A DNA stretch of 64,000 bases. Origin: Pleomorphochaeta sp. (GTDB lineage Bacteria > Spirochaetota > Spirochaetia > Sphaerochaetales > Sphaerochaetaceae). The translations under genes were made by a program, and so were the position numbers. Below the pieces are notes generated by a model. That model searched no databases, had not been told where the DNA came from, and saw only the letters and a program-made list of their open reading frames with translations. Where the stretch lies: positions 1-64,000 of the forward strand of contig JAQQAS010000023.1 of the NCBI GenBank assembly GCA_028532815.1, given 5' to 3'. Below, piece by piece: positions 45,984-53,010 of the stretch. Numbering within the stretch: position 1 is the first letter of the stretch; every line of letters begins with the position of its first letter.

Positions 45984-46664
45984 ATGAAGATTACTAATAA
46001 AGAATTAGAAATTATAAAAATGATTTCAAGAGGTGATTCAAATAAGCTAATTGCAGTCAATCTAAATTTAAAGGAGACAACAATTAAGAAACATGTTTCT
46101 ATTTTGTTGTCTAAATTAAATGTGCCAAATCGCACAGCAATTTCAACTTGGTACTATAATCATTATAGTAATGATATTAAATCTTTCCCTTCTATTAGTG
46201 GATTTTGGCTTTCTAGGTATTCTTTTACAACTAGTCTTAATAGTGGTGTATATTATCAATATAATATTGAGCATATAAGTAAACAACTCAATAGTTTAAT
46301 TGGTGAAAATATTCTAGCAACAGCTTCAGGTCCTATTTCATATCGACATCAAATAAAATTAAATTCATTTAAGGATAATTATTATTTAGGTGAATGGAAG
46401 AACCTAAATACAAATCACTTTGGTAACTTAATGCTTAAACTATCAAATAATTTTTATCAACTGAATGGTAAATATCTAGGGAATTCAAGCAAATATATTG
46501 TTGCATCTAATACTTGGCAATGGATTAAGATTTTAGATATTAAATCTAAAGATGATTTTTTGATAGATTCTTTAAATTTTGATTTTGAGCACATTCATAA
46601 ACTTTATGAATATTGGTTTAATGATGGTTATAAATTAAAATATTCAGATATTTTTAATTTATAA
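45984..46664 (+). CDS. LuxR-type helix-turn-helix protein with unknown C-terminal domain
   Basis: A 226-residue protein. Residues 1-60 are a LuxR/GerE DNA-binding domain (ELEIIKMISRGDSNKLIAVN, TIKKHVSILLSKLNV). Having this domain at the N-terminus is the reverse of most LuxR regulators. The rest (about 70-226) is a probable beta-rich domain with repeated Trp/Tyr patterns (SGFWLSRYSF, YLGEWKNLNTNHFGNLMLKL, LNGKYLGNSSKY, NTWQWIKI). It recalls small lipocalin-like ligand-binding domains attached to helix-turn-helix proteins, but no family could be named. It may control the neighbouring island genes. No Shine-Dalgarno; a hairpin lies immediately upstream. Confidence 0.65.
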   Translation: MKITNKELEIIKMISRGDSNKLIAVNLNLKETTIKKHVSILLSKLNVPNRTAISTWYYNHYSNDIKSFPSISGFWLSRYSFTTSLNSGVYYQYNIEHISKQLNSLIGENILATASGPISYRHQIKLNSFKDNYYLGEWKNLNTNHFGNLMLKLSNNFYQLNGKYLGNSSKYIVASNTWQWIKILDIKSKDDFLIDSLNFDFEHIHKLYEYWFNDGYKLKYSDIFNL

Positions 46665-46819
46665 AGTGAGTTTAATTAACTAGTTCGCCGTTTTTAGATA
46701 AACTTAATTTTACTTAATCTAGTATACCATATTATCCAAAAGATAAAGTCGTAATTATGCAATTTTAGCTTTTCGTTTTTCAAGAATAATGTAATGGACT
46801 TTCCTTAAATATTTATTAT

Positions 46820-47157
46820 ATTGATTAGGACTCGTTTTTTAAATATCCTATTTGTATCTTATTCTTTTATAGTCAAGCGTTTTTTGAATATTTAGTGCTT
46901 GTTATATATTTATAATAAATCATGAATCTTGATATTTTATAAACTTTACATATAGTGCTGGAACTATGTTTATGACTATTTTCTATATTTGCTTTGACTT
47001 TTGTCACAATATCAGCGTTACTTGCCTTAAAATATCTATTTCTATCATTAATCGTTTGTATTGTTTTTTAATCTTTATTAGTTCTTATTTTTTAGCTTTT
47101 GTTCTATTCAGAACTAAAAGCTTAACTCTCGTTATAGATTGTTGTCCAATAAGTTAA
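46820..47157 (-). pseudogene. IS3-family transposase remnant
   Basis: Read on the minus strand in shifting frames: KKQYKRLMIEIDILRQVTLI, then SKANIENSHKHSSSTICKVY and KISRFMIYYKYI. This resembles the OrfA end / OrfB start junction of IS3 elements (coiled-coil EIxILKKA... then CxxLxISRSxYY). At least three frame changes are needed. With flanking DNA it fills the 640-bp gap between the LuxR-type gene and hxsA. Confidence 0.45.
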
Positions 47158-47303
47158 ATCATATTCCCTTTATTTTAGCATTTATAATTTATTAGTTTTA
47201 TTTATATAAAAATATATTTTTGTAAAATATACTGATAGTTTTTTTCATGTTTTTTATAGTGTCTATGTTATGGGGTCCAGTTTATTTTGTCTGTAAAATT
47301 ATT

Positions 47304-48050
47304 TTATTTACATTTTAATTTAATTTGATTTATTAGTTTTTCAATTAATTTATCTATATCAGAATCTTCTAGATTGATGGTTTCTTTGGTTCCTTTTTTT
47401 TGATCTAATATATGAAATAAAGCAAGATATTTGTTTTCAACTTGTCCACGAATTATTAAACCTGATATAATATAATCTATTTGGTTTTCAAAATAATCTA
47501 AAGTATTTTTGTTTGTTATAATTTCAATATCTTCTTGTTTTAAAACATTTGTAAAACTTTTCAAGTTTTTGAAAATTTTTTCTGTTGGTGTTGAGGAGTT
47601 CTCTAAATTAAAGCAATTTATGTCTTTTAAAACAAATGTTTTATTCTTAAATACGATTGTATTATCAGAATCTGTAACTGATTTTATTGATGTTGTGGTA
47701 ACAGAACTATTAGTACTAGGTGCTGGAGTAGTGATAGTAGATGTTGAATATTTTGGACTGGTATATGTTGAGTACGTTGAAGTGCTTGTACTACTTCGAT
47801 GTGAATAATGTGATCTGTGAGAGCTATGTGAACTATGTGACCTATGGGAACTATGAGATCTATGGGCAGCAATTAATTGAGAATTAGATTTTAAATTACC
47901 ATCATAAAGCGTAAAATTATCCATTTGCTTTAAGCTTTTATTTGTATTCTTATTTGTAGATGAAGCATATATTGGTATCATACTTTTAGTAGGAATTAAA
48001 AATAGTAATCCAAAAATTAGGGAGAAAATTTTACTTTTAATGTATTTCAT
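47304..48050 (-). CDS. hxsA: His-Xaa-Ser repeat protein HxsA
   Basis: A 248-residue exported protein, the presumed target of the HXS maturases. After an N-terminal hydrophobic signal (residues about 8-29) it has eight consecutive H-x-S triplets at residues 63-86 (HRS-HSS-HRS-HSS-HSS-HRS-HYS-HRS), then a Ser/Thr/Pro-rich linker (about 87-122) and a C-terminal domain (about 127-248). The repeats are the defining feature of HxsA, whose modified product is unknown. It is the last gene of the cassette, adjoining hxsC with no gap. Confidence 0.88.
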   Translation of the reverse strand: MKYIKSKIFSLIFGLLFLIPTKSMIPIYASSTNKNTNKSLKQMDNFTLYDGNLKSNSQLIAAHRSHSSHRSHSSHSSHRSHYSHRSSTSTSTYSTYTSPKYSTSTITTPAPSTNSSVTTTSIKSVTDSDNTIVFKNKTFVLKDINCFNLENSSTPTEKIFKNLKSFTNVLKQEDIEIITNKNTLDYFENQIDYIISGLIIRGQVENKYLALFHILDQKKGTKETINLEDSDIDKLIEKLINQIKLKCK

Positions 48051-49175
48051 TTAATGTTCCTTTACTTTATATATAATTGGAGTTGTTTTTTCATCTAGAT
48101 AAGTCGGATCAGTTGTTGCAAAAAATCCACCGCAAATATCTCTCATTGTACAAAAATTACAATGGGGTAAATAATATGTTTTCCAATCGGAGATAGTGGG
48201 GACGCAATATTTCCAAATTTTGATATCTAATTTACAAACTTGATGATTGAAAATAAATATGGGTATATTCCTTTGTTTTGCAGCTTTTATAGCATCAATT
48301 AATTGTAGATTATAATCACTTTGTTTTATATATAATTGTTCAGCATTTTTTAGTGCAAATCCTGAATATTCCATTCCTATTAAAGCTAGCCTTTTTATAT
48401 ATGGAAGATTGTTATATGTAAAGTTAATAAAAGAAGGTAGCCTTGTATAGTTCAGTTTATTTATGATAAAGCGTAGTTCGATTTTTTGATTATAATAAGC
48501 CATATAGTGAAGAGCTTTTATCGTTCTCCAAAAAGAACCTTTAACTTGTGTTAATTTATCATGGATCTCAGGTATATCTGCATACAATGCTACACAAAAT
48601 GTTATATCAATTTTTTTAATCATGATTAGTTCAAATAATTGTGTAGCATCACCCAAATTGTTGGCATTTGATAATATGTCGATCCGTATTTTATTATTTT
48701 TTTTATATAGTTTTTCAATTATTTCAATCAAATAATCTATATTTAGAGTAGGTTCACCTCCAGTAAGCCCAATTTTATTAATACTCTTGTTAAGTAAATC
48801 AATAATTTCAAAATTTTTCTTTCTTAAATTTGGGATCTTTTCAGTACTTGTTTGAGGACAATTTATACATCTTAAATTACAGTGATTGTTGACTAATAAT
48901 GAATTATCATTAGAATTATGGGAAATATGGGTAATAATTTCTTTTTCTTCAGTAATTTCTAAAATATCATTAATTTGAAAAATCGGATTATCTTCTAATA
49001 TAATTGAATTCTTTTTTGTAGGATTGTTGGTGATAAAAATTTTATGAATATTAAAATTTTTATGGATTTTCAAAGTATACTCATAGAAATTATAATTTTC
49101 TTTAAAGTTGGTTATCGTTCCAATTATATAATTTTTTAAAGTAAAATTGGATCTTGTAAAGTTTATAGTTCTCAT
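48051..49175 (-). CDS. hxsC: HXS system radical SAM maturase HxsC
   Basis: A 374-residue radical SAM enzyme. The 4Fe-4S/SAM motif is CNLRCINC (Cys 99, 103, 106), with the GGE-type SAM contact GLTGGEPTLN. A C-terminal Cys cluster (CNFCTMRDICGGFF) probably binds an auxiliary cluster. It is thought to work with HxsB in modifying the H-x-S repeats of HxsA. The gene overlaps hxsB by 4 bp. It has an approximately 90-residue N-terminal lead of unknown fold, as in other HxsC proteins. Confidence 0.88.
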   Translation of the reverse strand: MRTINFTRSNFTLKNYIIGTITNFKENYNFYEYTLKIHKNFNIHKIFITNNPTKKNSIILEDNPIFQINDILEITEEKEIITHISHNSNDNSLLVNNHCNLRCINCPQTSTEKIPNLRKKNFEIIDLLNKSINKIGLTGGEPTLNIDYLIEIIEKLYKKNNKIRIDILSNANNLGDATQLFELIMIKKIDITFCVALYADIPEIHDKLTQVKGSFWRTIKALHYMAYYNQKIELRFIINKLNYTRLPSFINFTYNNLPYIKRLALIGMEYSGFALKNAEQLYIKQSDYNLQLIDAIKAAKQRNIPIFIFNHQVCKLDIKIWKYCVPTISDWKTYYLPHCNFCTMRDICGGFFATTDPTYLDEKTTPIIYKVKEH

Positions 49176-50602
49176 AATTGAACCTCTGAATATGGTCTAT
49201 AAGTAACCCAACTCCAAAATATATCTAAATATTGAGTATTTTCTAAAATTAACTTAAATAAAATATCGAGTACCCCTTTATATTTATTACAATTGCTGTT
49301 TTCTATATGAAGTATTTTTTCTTGATAAGTTCTAACTGAATCTTTACCACAATAAGGAATGTATGGGCACGCAAAGCAATTTATATTTGCTTCATTGATA
49401 TTGTTTTTAATAATCTCATGTAGTTTTTCATTATCAAATAGTTCTTTGTAACTATTAGTACAAACATTTCCCAAGCAAAAAGTATCATCATTAAGTTTAG
49501 AAAGCATCCTAGCTTCATCTGAAATAAAAACTTTGCCATTTATATCATAAACTGCACATCCTATTCCATTTCCAGAAGGGGACTGTATATCCACAAAACC
49601 ATTCGAGAAAGGTGTTAAAATCTTTCTTAAAAAAACGCAAGCCAATTCTTCGCTTATTGGGACTCCTTCAATGTTTTTATTTAAGATATATCGTAAGCCT
49701 TTTTCATAATATTTTAAATATTCTTCAACTGTGTAGGATAAAAATTCTTGAGTTTTTTCAGCCATTCCATAGGGGTTTAGCGGTCGAAGAAAGATTGATT
49801 TAAGGCCTAAATTAATATATGAATCAATGCATTCTCCAATTTTGTCTAATGAATATTTAGAAATAGTCATTAGCGCGGAAACTTTATCAGCTCCATATTG
49901 TTTTTGAATATATTTAATATTATTAGTTACTAAATCATAATTATTATTATTGTTGATAGACAATCTATTTTTATTATGTATGTGTGGTGGTCCATCCAGT
50001 GATGTTGAAATATAAATATTATTTTTTTTTATGAAATCAAATTGCTTTTTATCAATTGATAATAAATTCGTGCATAAAACATATTCTATTATTTTGTTCT
50101 TTTTTCTATTTAAATATTTCATGTAATTAACAATAAATACTATTGTTTCAAAATTTAAAGTAGGTTCTCCACCTTGAAATTCTACTTTTATTAAATCAGA
50201 AGGACATTGAATTATTTTTTTACATATTTCCTTTGCTGTTGCTATAGATAAATCTAGATCCTTATTTCTTTTTTTTGAATTGCTACTAGCATGACAATAA
50301 CTACAATTGGAATTACAATTGTGAGACAAAATTATGATATGTAAAGAAGTAAAATAATTTAAAAAATCTTTTTTCGTTCTTAATTTAATTGCTAATTCGT
50401 CAATAGCATCATCAAAATAATTCTGTTCACAAACAAAAAAATTACTTTTTAAATCATTCAACATATCAGTAGATAATTTATCTGGAGTATATAATAAAGT
50501 TTTAAAATTACTTGGTGAAATAAAGTAATATTGCCCAACTTCATTTGTAAGTAAAATGAGATTTTTTATTTGTTTATGTCTAAAAGGTAGTAATTTAATC
50601 AT
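49172..50602 (-). CDS. hxsB: HXS system radical SAM/SPASM maturase HxsB
   Basis: A 476-residue peptide-modifying radical SAM protein. The cluster motif CNSNCSYC uses Cys 96, 100 and 103. FQGGEPTLNFETI is the SAM/GGE strand, and STSLDGPPHIHNKNR is typical of anaerobic sulfatase-maturase relatives. The C-terminal SPASM region ends in CFACPYIPYCGKDSV. The N-terminal part (PFRHKQIKN...GQYYFIS) matches the HxsB subgroup, which begins with a short recognition domain. It overlaps hxsD by 8 bp. Confidence 0.88.
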   Translation of the reverse strand: MIKLLPFRHKQIKNLILLTNEVGQYYFISPSNFKTLLYTPDKLSTDMLNDLKSNFFVCEQNYFDDAIDELAIKLRTKKDFLNYFTSLHIIILSHNCNSNCSYCHASSNSKKRNKDLDLSIATAKEICKKIIQCPSDLIKVEFQGGEPTLNFETIVFIVNYMKYLNRKKNKIIEYVLCTNLLSIDKKQFDFIKKNNIYISTSLDGPPHIHNKNRLSINNNNNYDLVTNNIKYIQKQYGADKVSALMTISKYSLDKIGECIDSYINLGLKSIFLRPLNPYGMAEKTQEFLSYTVEEYLKYYEKGLRYILNKNIEGVPISEELACVFLRKILTPFSNGFVDIQSPSGNGIGCAVYDINGKVFISDEARMLSKLNDDTFCLGNVCTNSYKELFDNEKLHEIIKNNINEANINCFACPYIPYCGKDSVRTYQEKILHIENSNCNKYKGVLDILFKLILENTQYLDIFWSWVTYRPYSEVQL

Positions 50603-50855
50603 GGCGAATAGGGCTGAAAGCTTTTTTATACAAAATTTCTCTTATAGAAGAAACTTGATTTTCAATATATAGAGTATTTTCAATTTTTATAATTCTTTGT
50701 TGTATGACTAGCTTCTCCGCTTCAGATATGTCATTTTGAGTTGAAATAAGCCAAGAATCATCTAATTCTTTTATGGTGAAATTTTCATTTTCTGATAAAA
50801 AATAAATGATTGAATTTTTACTGATTAGCGATTTTGGGAAATTTATTTTAGACAT
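50595..50855 (-). CDS. hxsD: HXS system protein HxsD
   Basis: An 86-residue protein and first gene of the cassette. Small HxsD proteins always accompany HxsB/HxsC and may present the substrate. The C-terminus NQVSSIREILYKKAFSPIRH fits the family's 'IRxxIxxKAFsP' ending. The ATG at 50855 is preferred to a GTG at 50867, because AGGGG precedes the ATG by about 11 nt but would be too close to the GTG. Confidence 0.8.
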   Translation of the reverse strand: MSKINFPKSLISKNSIIYFLSENENFTIKELDDSWLISTQNDISEAEKLVIQQRIIKIENTLYIENQVSSIREILYKKAFSPIRHD

Positions 50856-51351
50856 CTGTAATTTCACCCCTAGGTAACCAAATATTTATATTTTTTGCAG
50901 TGTATAAGATTATTTGTGATATTGCAATAATTATTATGGTGTAATTATAAAATTGCATTATCTTATATGATGTTTCATCTTCAAATTTTAAATATTAAAA
51001 TTTAATGAGAATAACTCCAAAAAAAAATCTTATAAATAGGATAACATATTTAATTTTTATAAAGGAAAAAAAACTAATTAAATGAAATATTGTAAATTCT
51101 CATAGCCTATTAATAAGTAAATATAAATTAATAGGTATAAAATCATATTTGAAAAATAGATTAAATTGGATTGTCAACACTTAGTTCGACTAATTTTTTT
51201 TAATTTAGTTAGGTTTCAATGTATAATATATTTCAAGTAATAAAATATTTTTTTAGGACAATCTTTTTTAATTAATATTAGCTTCCTATAGAATTTTATG
51301 TTATTATTTATGTAATTAAATTCACAAATTAAATAATAGGTAGGAGGGTTT
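50856..51351. other. Divergent control region between hxsD and the TIR operon
   Basis: About 496 bp without a gene. It must hold the promoters of both divergent operons. TATAAT at 51222-51227 is a candidate -10 for the TIR operon, but no good -35 is seen. TTGCAA...TATACA on the minus strand near 50900-50930 is a weak candidate for hxs. A small palindrome, TTAGTTCGACTAA, lies at 51181-51193. Confidence 0.4.
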
Positions 51352-51840
51352 ATGGCTGTTTTTATTTCTCATACTACTGCAGATGACAGATTGGCAAAAG
51401 AAATATCTCAATTATTAGAAAATGAAAATATTGAATGTTATATTGATGATTTAGATTATGAATTGAAAAGACTAAGAGGAAATGCGACACTAACACCTTA
51501 TTTGGTAGCTAGATTAGAGGATTGTGATACACTATTAGCTATTGTCACAGAAAATACTAAGAATTCTTGGTGGGTTCCTTTTGAAATAGGAACTGCTAGA
51601 GAAATGCCTCGCATTATAACTAGTGTTACAAACTATTCAGAATTCGATTTACCAGAATATTTACTTGAGTGGCCTAGGCTAAGACATAAATCTGATATAG
51701 AAGTTTTTATAAGAAATTATAAGAATAAAAGAAGTGGTATTTATAGTAGAGATTTAAGTGAAAGCGTTAATAATGTAAGATCATTTGAGAAAACGATTAT
51801 GGATCAATTAAATCAAAGGCAGGTTAAATATTATGTATAA
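51352..51840 (+). CDS. TIR domain protein, putative NAD-processing enzyme
   Basis: A 162-residue single-domain TIR protein. The first strand is MAVFISHTTADDRLAKEISQ, the BB-loop region CYIDDLDYELKRLRG, then DTLLAIVTENTKNSWWVPFE, where Glu78 is the expected catalytic residue for NAD cleavage or cyclisation, followed by IGTAREMPRI. A strong AGGAGG precedes the ATG. Its 3' end overlaps the next TIR gene by 8 bp, so it belongs to the operon. It probably makes, or is controlled by, a NAD-derived signal. The role is inferred from Thoeris and related TIR systems. Confidence 0.82.
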   Translation: MAVFISHTTADDRLAKEISQLLENENIECYIDDLDYELKRLRGNATLTPYLVARLEDCDTLLAIVTENTKNSWWVPFEIGTAREMPRIITSVTNYSEFDLPEYLLEWPRLRHKSDIEVFIRNYKNKRSGIYSRDLSESVNNVRSFEKTIMDQLNQRQVKYYV

Positions 51841-52453
51841 TTTTTATAATCTTTATGAATCTAAAAATATTCCTAGACATAAAACATTTATTAGTTTTCA
51901 TCATACTGACCAATATTATAAGAATTTGATTGAATCGAAATGGGGTAAGCAATTAGATGGTTATGTTTCTAAATCAGTCCAAGAAGGTGATATTGATACT
52001 TCTTTAAGTACAAATAGAATTAGACAAATTATACGTGATGATTTTATTGCAAAAGCAACTGTTACAATAGTTCTTATTGGAAATAGCACTTGGAGACGAA
52101 AGTATGTAGATTGGGAAATTGGCTCTAGTATTAGAAAAACTAAAAATAATCCTAGAACTGGTTTGTTAGGAATTGTTTTACCCACATATAGACCATTTTT
52201 AAATTATTATAGTATTAATAATGGTCTTAAAAATACAGAAAATGGAGGATGGTATTCTCCTTATAATATTCCACCTAGATTGTATGATAATATAAAATGT
52301 GGATTTGCAAAAATTTATTCGTGGTCAGATAATAATAATGATATTTTAGAATGGATAGATAAAGCTTTTGAGAGAAAAGATAAAATAATTCCAAATAATA
52401 GTTATGATAGTTTTGCAAATAATCGTAGTAATTATTTATCACATTGGAGCTAA
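51833..52453 (+). CDS. ThsB-like TIR protein (DUF1863)
   Basis: A 206-residue protein of the ThsB/DUF1863 branch of TIR-like folds. The first strand is KTFISFHHTDQYYKN, the nucleotide loop NRIRQIIRDDFIAKATVTIV, then VTIVLIGNSTWRRKYVDWEI, where Glu95 in DWE is the predicted catalytic residue, and TGLLGIVLP. In Thoeris, ThsB proteins detect phage and synthesise cyclic ADP-ribose isomers. It is followed 2 bp later by a second, divergent ThsB-like gene, as in Thoeris loci with several thsB genes. Confidence 0.83.
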   Translation: MYNFYNLYESKNIPRHKTFISFHHTDQYYKNLIESKWGKQLDGYVSKSVQEGDIDTSLSTNRIRQIIRDDFIAKATVTIVLIGNSTWRRKYVDWEIGSSIRKTKNNPRTGLLGIVLPTYRPFLNYYSINNGLKNTENGGWYSPYNIPPRLYDNIKCGFAKIYSWSDNNNDILEWIDKAFERKDKIIPNNSYDSFANNRSNYLSHWS

Positions 52454-52455
52454 AT

Positions 52456-53010
52456 ATGTATATACAAAATTATGTAAAAAGAACAGTTTTTATTTCTCAT
52501 TATAAAGATGATAGAGCTGAGGTTGATGAATTTATTAATAGATTTTCAAATGTTTTCATTCCAAAAGTCTTAGGTGCTAATGATAATGATGATTTTATAA
52601 ATAGTTCAGATACCAATTATGTTATGAGTCAAATTAGAAAAAAATATTTACAAAATAGTACAGTCACAATTGTTCTTATAGGTAGTTGTACGCATAGTCG
52701 AAGATATATTGATTGGGAAATCAAAAGTTCACTTCAGCAAGGAGAAAATATACCTAATGGATTATTAGGTATATTATTGCCAAGTCAAGGTAGTTCTGCT
52801 TATTTTCCTCCTCGATTATCTGAAAATTGGAACAAAGATGAATTGAACTGTTATGCAAGATGTCGAGTATATCCTTCATCGGATGAGCAGTTGAGAGCTT
52901 GGATTGAAGATGCTTATCAAGCACGAAAGGAACGAATCAAATTTATTAGAAATACTAATGATATTATGAAATATAATTCAAAATGTCTTGTTTGTAGGAG
53001 AACCCATTAA
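52456..53010 (+). CDS. Second ThsB-like TIR protein (DUF1863)
   Basis: An approximately 184-residue protein. It begins MYIQNYVKRTVFISHYKDDR and has YVMSQIRKKYLQNSTVTIVL, then RRYIDWEIKSSL with the predicted catalytic Glu88, and NGLLGILLPS. It is clearly paralogous to the previous gene but divergent, which would allow recognition of different triggers. The ATG at 52456 is chosen over a TTG at 52444 because GGAG lies 6 nt upstream. Its stop overlaps the next ATG (TAATG), indicating translational coupling. Confidence 0.83.
   Translation: MYIQNYVKRTVFISHYKDDRAEVDEFINRFSNVFIPKVLGANDNDDFINSSDTNYVMSQIRKKYLQNSTVTIVLIGSCTHSRRYIDWEIKSSLQQGENIPNGLLGILLPSQGSSAYFPPRLSENWNKDELNCYARCRVYPSSDEQLRAWIEDAYQARKERIKFIRNTNDIMKYNSKCLVCRRTH

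Noticed and set aside
46966-47157. 63-residue hydrophobic ORF on the plus strand
   Set aside because: The opposite strand reads as a broken IS3 transposase; the hydrophobic plus-strand frame is its antisense.
47800-47872. Tandem short repeats resembling a satellite or mini-CRISPR
   Set aside because: They encode the H-x-S triplets of HxsA in frame; there are no spacers of CRISPR type.
47684-47872. 62-residue minus-strand ORF overlapping hxsA
   Set aside because: Out-of-frame shadow of the repeat-rich hxsA segment.
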